Positions 20,725-33,550 of a stretch of DNA of 64,000 nt are shown here, piece by piece (the stretch's first letter is position 1; each line of letters starts with the position of its first letter). The stretch covers positions 74,189,543-74,253,542 of the forward strand of contig CM059193.1 in assembly GCA_030323885.1 (NCBI GenBank), in the 5' to 3' direction. The position numbers and the translations under genes are program-made. Source of the stretch: Branchipolynoe longqiensis (taxonomy: Eukaryota; Annelida; Polychaeta; Phyllodocida; Polynoidae). Below the pieces are notes generated by a model. The model searched no databases and had not been told where the DNA came from. It saw only the letters and a list, made by a program, of their open reading frames with translations.

Positions 20725-21070
20725 GGTCGCGATCAGTCGCGATTACCCAGGTTGTTTTGGTCGCGAGCCTAGTGTAACTGGGGTCTAACATCCTAGTCAC
20801 ACTACTGCTTGCGACCGCTTGTGACAACTTTGTGACAAAAATAAATTGCTGGTTGCAAAGAGGTTACAAGTGGTCGCAAATTGGTCATCAGTGGTAACAT
20901 ACCTCTTTGCGACCAAAATGCTACTGCACTAAAACCTCCTTGCGACCAAAATGGTCACCTGGAGGTCGGCGACCATTGCTTTGGTCGCAAGGAAATTGCC
21001 CGTGACTGTGGGTTCTTTGGCCTTAAGTGGTCGCAAAATGGTCGCAAGCCATAGTGTGCCTGGGGCTTCA
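20725..21070. mobile_element. M4-type MITE, TTGCGACCA-rich
   Basis: Core element about 20788-21068: left TCCTAGTCACACTACTGCTT, complement of right CCCCAGGCACACTATGGCTT, both followed by GCGACC. The interior iterates GGTCGCAAA/TTGCGACCA. An inverted end fragment of the same type (GTTTTGGTCGCGAGCC, 20752-20767) precedes it. Confidence 0.65.
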
Positions 21071-21790
21071 GACGAATAATGTGTGTGCAGTTTAGTAGGT
21101 ATTTCTCTTTTTTTCCTTTTCACAAATCTAAATGTATGCGAAGACAGCGTAGTTTTTTTTACTTGTTCCCAATTATATTTTTTCTGACTCCTTGACTGAA
21201 TGGGCGTATGCTACTTTTCTCTCTCGGTTTTGTTGTTGTTAGGGCGGGGGGGGGATACAATGTTTCTCAGACGTCTCTATAAAGCTCAATACATAAATTA
21301 TCTTTATCCGATCTCGCAGAAAAAGAATTCCCTTTGACTCGAAAACATTGTAGGCATTTAGTTTTTTTCAACTTTATTCGACATAGCTAGTAGAGTGTCC
21401 AACTGGGAAGGTGTCGGTCATCTTATCGTTCTTAGGATAGTTTCCGTTGCAACCAATGGTCCACAACTGGATCATCAAAGGCTGTGGTATGTGCTGTCTT
21501 AACTGTGGGAAAGTGCATCTATAACACCCTTTGCTGCTTATCGTAAAGAGTAGCCGATATGGCGGCAGCACAGGTTTCCTCCAAAGAAATATGTCAGAAT
21601 CACCAGATGTTTGACATCCAATAGCCGATGTTAAAAATCAATGTGCTCTAGAGGCGTTGTTAAATGAAACAAACTTTTTATTAACACCCTATGCACACAG
21701 GGGCTGATTCTCCCATGAACAAAAAGGCATGAGTCAGCTAAGAGTGGCCAATGCAACATTGAGTGGGGACTACTTGGTCCCATCGACATC
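21070..21790. other. intron sequence, nothing recognised
   Basis: Includes a G-run at 21243-21252. GCTCTAGAGGCRTTGTTAAA also occurs at 18138-18158, showing a small shared repeat. No exon found. Confidence 0.4.
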
Positions 21791-21794
21791 CAGT

Positions 21795-22112
21795 ATGTTT
21801 GTTTGTTGTTGTTTTATGTCCTAGCAACATCTAAGGTCATATCAGGACGGGTACCGACTTGTGACAGTGTGCACTCATGGCGACTTTATAGTGATGTCCC
21901 ACTGGGAAACCAGGCCACTGGCACCATGACCTGGTATCCCACTCAGTCACATTATCCTGAAACTGAGCACACCAGTCCTTGCCCTGTCCTAATAATGCCG
22001 AGCGTCTGGCTAGGAAGCAACAAGTATCAATTGTTAAGTCATTGGTTTGACTCGACCGGGGTTCGAACCCACGACCCCACGATCTACCAGCACGGGAGAC
22101 GGACACACATCC
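21795..22112 (-). mobile_element. SINE1, full length, minus strand
   Basis: Complement has a head with B box GGGTTCGAACCCCGG, the full body (TCAGGATAATGTGACTGAGT; CCTGATATGACCTTAGATG) and a CAACAACAAACAAAC tail. Confidence 0.8.
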
Positions 22113-25070
22113 AGCATGAAGTAGATATGTTCTTCAATGCATAGTGTGATGCTATGCAATTTATTGTTTGAATGCTCGTCCCAATCATGTTGCCAGGTTA
22201 ATTCATTTCACTAACTAATATTCATTAATATTCATACTATTCATGAATATTCCAATATATATATAACACCAAACGGTGGTTAAGTTTTAGGGTCGTTCTG
22301 ACGGATCTCTCTAAGAAACAACGCTCCAGTAGCCACGCGCCAGGTTTGGGCTCTCTGGTCGGTGTGAGCTGCTCAGGCTCCGCCGCTGCCGGTTGCGGGT
22401 GGGATCCGCCAGGTGGCAGGGCGGTGGAGTAGTGTGTTTGTAAATATAGATGGTGCCAGGGTAGCGTGGGTAAAGCCGAATGAGTTTGATCCCGCGTCTC
22501 AATTACCCATGTTGCCGCCGCAACATGCACAATGGAAAAATAAAAACACCATGTTGAATAAGCTATACCATGAATAAGCTATGCCTATGAGTATGACTCC
22601 AAAACTATATGTAACTTTTTTACTGAGATTTTTTTTCTTTCTATATTTTCGGTCAATACCTCTAGGGAACCCAACCTGTACCCAACTACCGACCGTCCTG
22701 ATATGACCTTAGATGTGGCCAGAACTTAAAACTCCAACAACAAAAGGATTACTGCAATCTGGTGCAAAACTATTAGTCAACATCATTACTGAAATCATCG
22801 ATTCAATGGAGTGCGGCTTTCCAGATTTCTATACAAAATGGCAATTCACACTATTCATGCGTGACCTAATTAGTCATCAGAACGAGGTTGAGTATTGGAA
22901 ATAGCAGTAATACACTGCTGTGTGCTGATGTGTATGAACTACAACAGAAATTAAAGGAGTCAAATTTGAAAATATTCACATTTTAACCTATCATATTCAT
23001 TTTTGCATACATTTTTTCTATCTATTGGTCAATTTTCATGAAGATTGAGTAATGATCAGATGAATTTCCATAGGCGATGTCAACAAAGTCGCTCACCCTG
23101 GTTGCCAATCTTTTCTTAAATTCAAAATTGCATAACTTTCTTAATATATATATATTTCTTTAATATATTTTAACCCTTTTAAAGCTTTTATTAATTTGTA
23201 GTTACTAAGACTAGTTGTTTAACTGTGTTACACAGATAACTACGCTGACAGTTCTGCATTACATGATACCACCATAACTATGCAGACTTGAAGTTGACAG
23301 TCACATTGTAGTTAAAGAATGGGAAATTCACCATGCAGGGGTCACCCAATCTTCATGAACATTGGCCAATAGCTAGAAAACAGGTGTGCAAAGATAAATA
23401 TTGTAGTCTAAAAAATGAATACTCTCAAATTTGAGTGATTTCGAGAGGTATTGATCGACGATAAAGTATTCACATTACTTTTCATACAGCAGCACCTTGC
23501 AGATGCGTAAGTGGCCTGGGTATGGTTTCAACATGGCTGCGGCATGAATAGCATCAATTGTCTTTTTCGTTTTGCCAATCTAATCATCATTATCATCATC
23601 AATCCCTTAACCGTGAGGGTCGTCGGGGCACCACAGAAGACTCTACAACCAATTTTCTCCAGTTTCCCCTGTTCTCCGCTGCCCTTTGGGACTTCAGACC
23701 TGTCCATTCCCCAATGTTGCCTTCCCACCTCTTCCTTTGTCCGCCTTGTTTTCTTTCCACAGAATGAGGAAAATGCAAATCACGAGACATAGTTAGCCAG
23801 TCACCGTCCCTATACGTTCCATCAGCGACATTATCAGGAAGTTTGACTTAAATAGGTCACAACGTTTTCTTGCTTTTAAAAGAAATAAAGTAACAGAAAG
23901 GGGTCGTAAGTTCACCCACGCTTGGCTTTTAATTCCCTCTAGTTATGGACATTCCAGTAATAGAATAGCCCCAGTCACAATGCACTCACTTCTGGTTAAA
24001 AGAAAGAAAATGGCTGCCATTTCTACCAAGTCTCTCGTTATGTCATAATTATGAAACAGCTATGCCAAAATATAGCTCCGTACAAGTAAGGATAATATTA
24101 TAGATGAGAATGGCCTGACCACAACAAAATATCAGGTAAATATTTGATGAATTTTGGGGACTCCTAAAGTGACGGGAGAAGCTTACCATGCAACAGCGCC
24201 GTTGTGGAGGGAGGAGGCGAGTGTGTGTGCGCGAGGGGAGACTGACATTTTGCCACAAACCCGGAATGGTCGCAAATTTTGACAATATCCGGAAAAAAAA
24301 CCGGGAAGATCAAAAATCCGGAATTGGGAGAAAAATAATATTTCAATATTTAGGTCATTTCAGGTCCCAGCAGACAATTCTAATCATGGATCTAATCTGT
24401 GAAAGCCATAGCCATGAAAATATATACATAACAAATATGTTTAAACCATATTATTATTGTTCTTATTATCATCATTTTAACTAGCTACCCATGAGAAGAG
24501 TGCACTAATTATGAGTGGAGACGTGTGGATAAAGGGTGCCATGTGTGTCGCATCAAACAATGGATTAACTTGATTGACAAGCTGAACCGAGGCCAATCAG
24601 ACATATTTGCAGCCTGGGAGGGTTGGTGCACAAGAGGGGGGCACCTGTCACTCAAGCCCAGGGCAGGGGGTGTCCTTAATATATGCAGAATGGCTGGGTA
24701 TGCTTACGCAGCGATTCCGTGGTAACAATTAGTCGCCACAGTTACATTAAACATGTCCTTCTCCCTTTTGCACTCTTCCTGGTCCACGGAGGGAACATTC
24801 CTGTAAATAGTAACTGGTAGTGTACGGCGGTCTTTAGCCCTTTGCCGTTGTTATGCGAGACAGACGAACAGTTATAAGGTTACGCATGCTTTAAGGTCAA
24901 GGTCAGAGGTGTCATTGTGTGAGCTATCACCTGACAGAGCTGCACGATCTTCCTGAACCATGCGCGACGTTAGTATGTTAGCCACCCGTAGTCTCAGCAT
25001 ACGTGAGGTTAGGTTGGAGGATATTGGGTACTGGAGTGTCAACAATTAGTTGTTGAATCCGGTAAATGTC
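22113..25070. other. about 3 kb of intron sequence without a recognised gene
   Basis: Holds a GC-richer stretch at 22260-22520 of unknown nature, a SINE1 3' fragment at 22683-22742 (CCGACCGTCCTGATATGACC), and otherwise unique AT-rich DNA. The open frames are short and lack splice context or a known domain. Confidence 0.45.
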
Positions 25071-25074
25071 AGTC

Positions 25075-25250
25075 AAAACAAGGTCAGACTCATCCGTTGA
25101 ATATGTGACTGAGTGGAATATTGGGTCACGCACAGTGCCTGTGGCATGGTATCCAAGTGGAGCAACATTAAGAACAGGTCGAAAACAGGTACTACTGTAC
25201 TTTTTTGATTTTGCTTCTTGAGGGTTTTACGTCCCAGCAACACTCTAACA
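25075..25250. mobile_element. degraded SINE1 pieces in both orientations
   Basis: Plus-strand body ATGTGACTGAGTGGAATATT at about 25102, then a minus-strand tail GGGTTTTACGTCCCAGCAAC at about 25220. Confidence 0.5.
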
Positions 25251-25424
25251 TGTTCATGTGGTTCGCAAAGGCCTTACCCTACTCTACCCCCGCCCCAACA
25301 TCATCACAACCCTCTCTGCCCCTCTCTATCCCTCCCCTGCACAACCAACTTATGACATCCCAAACACTGGTAATCTGCTTGACCATTAAACACTGTTAAA
25401 AAGAATCCGCCCAGCAATATATAC

Positions 25425-25460
25425 CCCATCCCCCCCCCCCCCCCCCACACACACACAGGA
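25425..25460. repeat. C-run and (CA)n
   Basis: CCCCATCCCCCCCCCCCCCC then ACACACACAC; low complexity. Confidence 0.85.
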
Positions 25461-25547
25461 ACTTAAATCATAAGGACACACGCGTCAACATTAATTAACC
25501 GGCCAGCCAACTTATCTCTCCTTCATTGTCATCAGTCTAGAGTATGT

Positions 25548-25880
25548 TGGTTGGTTTTAGAGTTTTACGTCCAGGAAACATCTAAGGTCATATCAGGACG
25601 GGCACTGACTTGTGACAGTGTGCACTCATGGTGACTTAATAGTGCTGTCCCACTGGGAAATCAGGCCGCTGGCACCATGACCCGATATCCCACTCCATCA
25701 CATTATCCTGACACCAAACTAACCAATCCTTGCTCTATCCTATTAATGCCGAACGCCAGGCTAGGAAGCGACAAGTATCAATTTTATAAGTCACAGGTTT
25801 GACTCGACTGTGAACCAAACTCCCGATCTTTCGCACACGAGGCCCACGCTCTACCGATTCGGCCACCACGCCCAGTAAGA
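25548..25880 (-). mobile_element. SINE1, full length, minus strand
   Basis: Complement has head CTGGGCGTGGTGGCCGAATC, a B box altered to GGGAGTTTGGTTC, and a complete body and tail (ACGTAAAACTCTAAAACC). Confidence 0.8.
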
Positions 25881-26421
25881 GAGAGACAGAGAGAGACGGA
25901 GTCAGGGAGGGAGGGAGAGTTCAAATTTAATTAAATCATTATCCAATCCTGCCAGCGGTTTTTGTTTTTTTTCGTAAATGAATAAAGTAAGATATTGCCC
26001 TGATTGAATAAAGTAAGATATTGCCCTGACTTCTTATATAAAGATAAGTAATAGCGAAAGTAGTTACCCTAGCCATTCTAGATCTAAATCTAGATCTATC
26101 TCTTTTTAGAATTAGTTCCAGATAATTGCAGAACGTGTCAATTTTCTCAACAAGAAGTTGCTTTAAGGGCTTGCATATGATTACAATAACTTCATAACCG
26201 TACCCATTATCTATCCTCCCTATACAAATTAGAAGAAGAACAAATGAAATGAAAGTAATTCAAACTCTAGATCTACACTTAGACATTTCTAGATCTAGTA
26301 CAGATCTACTAAAGATTTCAAATGTGTTGAGAGGAATTTGGAACGTACCAATGCATTTATTAAGCTGTCTGAATGAGAGACCTATATATCCTGCTTTTCT
26401 GAACTGTAGGCACTACTATTA
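25881..26421. other. AT-rich intron sequence
   Basis: GAGAGAGA-rich start, a 25-bp direct duplication (GAATAAAGTAAGATATTGCC at 25980 and 26008) and clustered TAGATCTAGATC words around 26085-26300. No gene. Confidence 0.45.
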
Positions 26422-26740
26422 AGGCCCAGTCACACCTTACCGGACATGAACCGGACACTGTCCGGTGGTGTAGTACGGCGATGTTCGGTTCTCGTCCGGT
26501 TCTCGTCCGGTGGTGTCCGGTACAAGTTTTGAACATGCACAAAACTTCTACCGGACACCACCAGACTGACGTGTCCGGTTTGTCCGATTCATGTCCGGTA
26601 CCCATCCATATGTGTCCGGTACCCGTCCGTTGGTGTCCAGTTGGTGTCCGGTTTGTCCGTTTTATCCAGTTCATGTCCAGTACCCATCCGTTACGTGTCC
26701 GGTTTGATTCAGGAATTGTCCGATGGCGAGAACGTCAATA

Positions 26741-28582
26741 AAATATATATATATATGAGAAAAACCTACAAGATTTAGTGAATAGAATCAATAAAGCTGG
26801 AATACTATTCAACATGAAGATGAATGCCAGGAAGACCAAAACAATGGTTATAAGTAGAAAGACAGATCAACTAAATATCAATATAACCATAGATGGCACA
26901 AACATAGAACAAGTATCCAAATTCATATATCTCGGACAAAAGATTACAAATGATGGGAGATGTGAGGAAGAAATTAAAAGAAGGATAACAATAGCCCGAA
27001 CAACATTCTCCAAAATGCATAGAGTGTTAACATCAAGTAAGATATTATTACAAACAAGGAAGCGTATTCTTCAGTGTTATATGTGGTCTACTCTAATGTA
27101 TGGGGCTGAGACATGGACAATCTCTAAGAAAATGTACAAACGTTTAGCAGCATTTGAGATGTGGACTTATCGAAGGATGATGAAAATATCATGGACAAAG
27201 AAGATCACCAACAAAGAAGTTCTCAGACAAATTTAAAATAAGAAAAGCTTGTTTGCCACTATACAGACAAAGAAAGTTATTTATTTTGGTCACATCATTC
27301 GTCAAAGTTCAATATACCGTACATTGTTGGAAGGGAAGGTGAATGGCAGCAGAGGGAGAGGGAGACCAAGAACATCATGGTTTACAAATATTTCACAGTG
27401 GACAGGCTTGAATTATGCACAGTCTATCAGGAATGATGGCGAACGTTAGTGCTGGAGGGGAAGTCTCGGAATCGGTCGGGGTTACCAATGGGGTCAAGCA
27501 AGATTGTGTACTGGCCCCCACGCTCTTCTCCATCTTCCTATCAGCAATGCTAGATGAGGCCTTCCGAGACATGGGGGATGGCATCTATATACAGTCCAGA
27601 CAGAGCGCTGACCTATTCAATGTTGCACACTTCAGAGCGAAGACCAAGACTACTCAGATACTGGTGAGAGAGCTACTATTCGCAGATGACAGTGCACTGG
27701 TTGCCCACTCTGCTGAAGAGACCCAGAAAATAGTGGACGCTTTCTCCGATGCATCAAAGAAGTTTGGCCTGAAAATTAACATCAAGAAGACGGAGGTGCT
27801 GTACCAACCCAACTCTACAAGAACCCAAGAGGAGGAGATCATGGTTGACGGAAACAAGCTGAACTCTGTTCCGGAATTCACCTATCTCGGAAGCACTATA
27901 TCAAGTGATGGACGCATTGATGCTGAGATACAGAGGAGGATGGCCAAGGCTAGTGCATCTTTCGGCCGACTACGCCAGAGACTCTGGAACAACCACCATG
28001 TGTCCATTCGGGTCAAAGGTTAGATCTACCATGCAATCGTGCTTCTATACGGAGCCGAGGCCTGGACAGTGTACAGATGGCAGGTGAAAAAGCTGCATGC
28101 CTTCATGATGCGACATCTGCGTTCAATCATGAGGCTAACCTGGAAGGACAAAGTGACGAATAAGGAAATACTCGAACGGATGGGGCTGGCCTCTATGGAA
28201 GATCTTCTGATCAAAAAGAATCTCCGGTGGACTGGACACCTCATGAGGATGTCATCAGACAGGCTACCAAAGCAGATCCTTTATTCCCAACTGTCTTCTG
28301 GCTACAGAAAGAGAGGGCGCCCCCATCTACGGTTTAGGGATACCATCAAGAGAAACCTGAAGCTGGGAGACATTAAGACTGACTCATGGACGCAACTCTC
28401 ACAGCAGAGAGCTAAATGGAGAGCGGCAGTCAAGTAATGAAAGCAGTCTTTGTCGCATCGCGACCGACAGCATGATGATGATGATGATGATGATCAGAAC
28501 AGCACACCATCAGGAGAAGTGGAGAACCATTGCATCCAACCCTCGACCAGAGGACGGAACTATTGATTGATTGATACCAAGA
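26741..28582 (+). pseudogene. LINE A: reverse transcriptase C-terminal part, interrupted by LINE B
   Basis: Frame 26778-27449 carries LINE RT thumb and C-terminal landmarks: MNARKTKTMVIS, FIYLGQKITNDGRCEEEI, TLMYGAETWTIS, FEMWTYRRMMKISW, FGHIIRQSS and GRGRPRTSW. An in-frame TAA near 27234 breaks the frame; the shorter second copy at 36720-37101 has sense codons there. The frame resumes at about 28495 (QHHQEKWRTIAS-like region, then DGTID stop) after the inserted LINE B. The tail is ATTGATTGATTG. 5'-truncated; the catalytic FADD box is not present. Confidence 0.8.
27431..28492 (+). pseudogene. LINE B: 5'-truncated reverse transcriptase inserted in LINE A
   Basis: Frame 27415-28437 shows a late part of an RT: GVKQDCVLAPTLFSIFLSAM, the catalytic FADDSALVAHS, KKFGLKINIKKTEVL, FTYLGSTISSDGRIDAEI, LLYGAEAWTVYRW, WTGHLMRMSSDRLPKQI and RKRGRPHLRF. 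One in-frame TAG at 28021-28023 interrupts it. The 3' end is a GATGATGATGATGATGATG tail. ATCAG at both borders fits a 5-bp target duplication. An inverted 3'-end fragment of the same LINE lies at 47636-47775. Confidence 0.85.
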
Positions 28583-28869
28583 AAATTTAAAAAAACTACA
28601 GTCTGGCACGTGTCCGGTTGATGGTCGGTCCGTCCGGTTCTCGTCTGGTTCTCGTCCGGTACATGCCCGGTACATGCCCGATACATGTACGGTATATGTA
28701 CAGTACATGTACGGTACATGTACGGTACGTGTACAGTACTTGTCCGGTTTCCCAGCGGCAATTGACCCAATGATGCTCCATTTCGATACATTTTGTCACA
28801 GGACACCACCGGACTAGAACATTCTTTGTCCGGTGGTGTCAGCCTGGTCAGGTGTGACTGGCGCTTTAG

Positions 28870-29470
28870 ATTTGGCATCGCTATTTTGTATTCCTGTAGT
28901 TGTGTCCTAGCTTCAGTGGTTTTGTGTGCTAGCCAAAACATCATATATTTCAATCTTGTCTGGGGCAGAGAAACTATGGAGAAAAGGTTCTGGTAATTGA
29001 CAAGATGTAGCAGCACCATGTTAAAATGATTATGCATTTAAACCATTGAACCAAGAAGAAGTTGAGGCCAGGTTTGATTCGGGTTTGGAGTTTGATTTAG
29101 ACAAACAACTGTCAAATTATTATTTACGAAATACCGCTCTTATGTTGTGGTTTCGGTGGTGAAAGAAATCTATGTATCGATAACATCATTTCTTGTGTTT
29201 ACCACCAGCATTTAATATCCGAGTTCCATGCAATAAGGTAGTTATTTCGCGAAAACATCAAGTAGGCTATGCATATCAGATATGCAAAGCGGCGTAATTG
29301 GACGGGTCGGCTTTCGTTGACGATGAGGCTTTTAAGCTACGGACAGACAGGACGCGTGCGTCGTGCGGGCGTCAAGTACAAGCGGGCGGCATGCGGTTCT
29401 CACGCGCAAATAGCGAACACACTGGATGCGTCTGCCACTCTTCTGCAAGCGGCAAATAACGCCATTTGTG
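28870..29470. other. intron sequence, GC-richer at 29280-29460
   Basis: No gene recognised. CGGACAGACAGGACGCGTGC at 29340 begins a CpG-rich patch that may be an end of another inverted-repeat element; no partner end found. Confidence 0.35.
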
Positions 29471-29471
29471 G

Positions 29472-30415
29472 TACACACATAACACACTGTGATACACACA
29501 CATAACACACTTTGTTACACACATAACACACTGTGTGGTACACACATAACACACTGTGATTTACACACATAACAAACTGTGTGGTACACACACATAACAT
29601 GCTGTGTGGTACACATACATAATATAATGTGTGTTACACACATACCACGCTGTGTGTTACACACACATAACACGCTGTGTAGTACACACACATAAAACAC
29701 TGTGTGGTGCACCCACATAACACACTGTGTGGTACACACATAACACACTGTGTGGTACACACATAACACACTGTGATACACACACATAACACACTGTGTG
29801 ATACACACACATAACACAGTGTGTGGTACACACATAACACCCTGTGTGGTACACACATGACACGCTGGGTGGTACCCACACATAACACACTGCGTGGTAC
29901 ACACATATAACACTGTGTGTTACACACATAACATGCTGTGTTACACACATAACACACTGTGTCATACACACATACCACACTGTGTGTTACACACATAACA
30001 CACTGTGTGTTACACACACATAACACGGTGTGTGGTGCACACACATAACACGCTGTGTGGTACACACATAACACACTGTGTGGTACACACATAACACACT
30101 GTGTGTTACACACATAACATGCTGTGTGTTACACACACAACACACTGTGTGGTACACATACATAACACACTGTATGTTACACACATGACCTGCTGTGTGT
30201 TACACACATAACACACTGTGTGGTGCAGACACATAGCACACTGTGTGGTACACACACATAACATGATGTGTGGTACACACACATAACACACTGTGTATTA
30301 CACACATAACACACTGTGTGGTACACACACATAACACACTGTGTGGTACACACATAACACACTGTGTGGTACACACACATAACATGATGTGTGGTACACA
30401 CATAACACACTGCAT
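29472..30415. repeat. minisatellite, about 23-26 bp units (GTGTGGTACACACATAACAC)
   Basis: About 38 degenerate units. The minus-strand open frames rich in CYVCTTQ and CVMCV come from this repeat and are not genes. Confidence 0.9.
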
Positions 30416-31257
30416 AATTATTTCATATTTCATTATCATAATTCACATTATTTGTATAATAGTATTTTGGTGGCCATTTTATCCGCCATCTTGGATTATG
30501 AAAAAGCCAAGCCGGTGTGAAGTTCACATCCACCGGATTCTGTTTCTAGAGGACATGTACCAATCAAAAATGCAATTGATTGATTGATTGATTGGTGGTT
30601 GCTTTGCGCCTTGTCAGCAGCATATTCATGGCGAGAAATGTTTGTTTTTTGTTCAAACCATCGCTTTTACATGTAAAAGCATACACTCAATTATGTGCCA
30701 ATAGACACTCATTAAATTAGAAAGCTCACAATCATATATTTGTGGTCAAGGGAAACAAATTCCCATAGAAAAAGAAAAGTTTTATTAATAATTGATAGAA
30801 TCTATTTAGTAAACTATATGAGGTGGTACAGTCCAGCTGCCCTCAAAAGGCTAACATGTTTTCCTGGTTTACCTTAGTAAAAAGGTCATGCATGCTGTCT
30901 GCAGTGTAGAACTGTTGGCGCAGGGCCAAAAAATCAATGCAACTTAGTAAAATGTGTTTGAGTGTCAGTTATCAAAAAATGCAGAGAACTGCTTGTACTA
31001 GTTGTAGGGAGACATTGCAAGGTCTTCTGATTGAGCCACTGGACTTATACTGTAAAACATGGGAGAAGGCATTGGGGCCAGTTTATTATTTATATAAATT
31101 CTGCAGAAATAGCTGGTTCAGGTATCTGGATTCTGGTGAATTTATTGTTGCTCTCTATGGGTATTCGCTATGTATATATATACACACGTGGTAGTCATTA
31201 GTGTGAAAGTACAACGTCTGAACACTTTGACTTCTGGATACTGAATGGTTTATTCAC
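30416..31257. other. AT-rich intron sequence
   Basis: ATCCGCCATCTTGG at 30481 is another YY1-like core. ATTGATTGATTGATTG at 30577-30592 resembles the LINE A tail but no LINE coding precedes it. No exon found. Confidence 0.4.
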
Positions 31258-32076
31258 TTTTGAGTCGTCGGGCCACCGTCGGCCCGACAGTGGTGTCCCG
31301 ACGTTAGGTTTCTATCCTTTTCCACTTTTGAGCCACCGTCGGGCCACCGTCGGGCCGCCAGTGGTGTTCCGACATTAGGGTTCAATCCCTTTCCACTTTT
31401 GATTCACCGTCGGGCCTTCGTCGGTCCGACGGTGGTGGGCCGCCCCAGGTTTGCATTCATTTTCCACGTCTGGTCCACCGTCGAGCCACTGTCGAGCCGA
31501 GGTCGGCCCACCACGCATGCGCGGCCCACCACTGCACATGCGTGGTGGGCCGCGCATGCGCAGTTCTTTAAATTTGGATTCCGGCTCGAGTCGCCCGCAG
31601 AACACTTGCGATTGTTGATCGGTGTTCTTTTTCTACCAATAACTCCAGAAATACCAGGAATTTTAAGGAATTATTTATTCGTGTTAATACGATTTGAATT
31701 ACCCTGTACATATTGACACTAGAGTGACAGTGTCTTCTCGGCTCGTCGGGTTGACGGCGACAGCCGCCGTCGAGTCGACGGTGGGAGGTTGGACAAAACA
31801 ACGTCGGCCCGACGGCGTTTGTCGCCGTCGGGCCGACGTAAAAGTTTTGTAATTTATTGTAATTTATTAGGGCGTTTGTCGCCGTCGGCCCGACGGCGTT
31901 TGTTGCCGTCGGCTCATCGGCGGTTTCCGCCGTCAGGGCGACGGCGGCAGCCGCCGTCGCCCCAACGGCGGGAGGTTGGACAAAACAACGTCGGCCCGAT
32001 GGCGGTTTCCACCGTCGGGCCGTCAGAGCGGCCGCCGTTGGGCCGCCGTTGGGCCGACGGCTGTGTGCTGTCTGGG
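31258..32076. mobile_element. M5 element (CCGTCGGGCC-rich), left-truncated
   Basis: The right end CCGACGGCTGTGTGCTGTCT GGG matches the M5 end at 59796-60735. The interior is two tracts of CGTCGGGCC/GCCGTCGG words flanking AATACCAGGAATTTTAAGG and GTTAATACGATTTGAATTAC, shared with the complete copy. Confidence 0.7.
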
Positions 32077-32334
32077 TAAGTGCTTATTAATTATATTTAC
32101 ATTTATGCTATACTATAAATTATATATTCTAGTTTACTAGTAATAGTAATAATATATACATACTCCTATAGTGTTATACATAGTCTATAGCATAGGAACC
32201 GGGTAACAATAGCAAAACAAAAATAACCATTGATGGAACAGCTCTGAATGTGGTTGGCAAGCTCACCTATCTAGGCAGCACACTATCTCGCAATGTTCAT
32301 ATTGACAATGAAATTACTCAGCATCTATCTAAAG

Positions 32335-32881
32335 CCGTGTTTACACGAGGAATTGTGAAACGTTCTAGACAAGGTGATTTATATGCAGCGTTTTAGAGGC
32401 ATGTTTACACGGCGGAGTTGGAAAGTGTGTCGGCGCCGGGAATCAGCAGGCGCCTGCAGCCAGCAAGCACTGCTATTTGTTTAGTTTACACACGTCGATT
32501 TGACGCAGATGTAGCTGCTACGTTAATATCGCTTGGAATTTAAGGTTAATTTAATTAAATTTCATTATTTGAGTCCGTAATTCTGTTAAATATGATCGCA
32601 TTCACTAGATTTTGGCCTAATCGGTCCCTAACACTGCTGGGCACCAGTGAATAGACCTGAGCCTGTATCCGGTGAGCACTGCTATTGTACACAATCACCG
32701 CCCGGGAACCAGCTGAAACGTTTCCTGTAAACCACCTCCCGAGGTGGTATTCGCGGAACGTTCCAGCTGAAACCTTTCAGCCCTAAAACGCCGCAGTGGC
32801 GCGTTTACACGGACACATTTAAAATGAACTAGGCAACTGGTTCTACCTAGGACGTTTCAACTCGCCCGTGTAAACGCGGCT
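32335..32881. mobile_element. M4-type MITE (AGCCGTGTTTACACG), TAA duplication
   Basis: Left AGCCGTGTTTACACGAGGAA; complement of right AGCCGCGTTTACACGGGCGA. TAA at 32332-32334 and 32882-32884. 547 bp. The interior has GAAACGTTC/CCACCTCCCGAGGTGGT palindromes. Confidence 0.85.
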
Positions 32882-32997
32882 TAAGACAAGTGCTACATTT
32901 GGAGGACTATGCACTGAGGTCTGGGATAAATGAGGTCTCAAGCTTCAAGTAAATACAAGGCCGTAGTTCTCACCTTGCTCTATGCATGTGAATCATG

Positions 32998-33550
32998 AGC
33001 CGTGTTTACACGGGGAATTGTGAAACGATCTAGACAAAGCGATTCATATGAAGCGTTTTAGATGCGTGTTTACACGGTGGAGTTTGAAAGTGTGTCGACG
33101 CCGGGAACAAGCAGGCGCCTGTAGCTGGCATGCACTGCTATTTTGTTTAGTTTACACACGTCGATTCGACGCAGATGTAGCTGCTATGCTAATATCGCTT
33201 GGAATTTAAGGTTAATTTAATTAAATTTCATTATTTGAGTCTGTAATTCTGTTAAATATGATCGCATTCACTAGATTTCGGCGTAATCGGACCCTAACGC
33301 TGCCGGGAACCAGCGATTAGTTACTGCTCCCCCTGTTCCCGGCACGCACTACTATTTTATACTATCGCCGCCCGGGAACAAGCTGAATCGCTTCAAATAA
33401 ACCACCTCCCGAGGTGGTATAGATGAGGCGTTTCATATGAAGCGATTCAGCCCTAAAACGCCGCAGCATCGCGCTTACACAGCAAATGTGAATCGATCTA
33501 GGCAAGGCATTTCATATGAGGCAATTTAAATCGCCCGTGTAAACACAGCT
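32998..33550. mobile_element. M4-type MITE (AGCCGTGTTTACACG), ATG duplication
   Basis: Left AGCCGTGTTTACACGGGGAA; complement of right AGCTGTGTTTACACGGGCGA. ATG at 32995-32997 and 33551-33553. 553 bp and close to the previous copy; both sit in the same LINE D fragment. Confidence 0.85.

Larger units (their letters stand above)
26422..28865. mobile_element. M4-type MITE, TCCGGT-rich, split by LINE A
   Basis: Left end AGGCCCAGTCACACCTTACC; complement of right end AGCGCCAGTCACACCTGACC. TTA flanks both sides (26419-26421, 28866-28868). The non-LINE parts (26422-26740 and 28585-28865) are made of TCCGGT, GTCCGGTACC and GTACATGTACGG words. The LINE insertion separates the halves. Confidence 0.8.

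Noticed and set aside
29515..30440. Cysteine-rich open frames (CYVCTTQCVMCV type)
   Set aside because: They come entirely from the GTGTGGTACACACATAACAC minisatellite.
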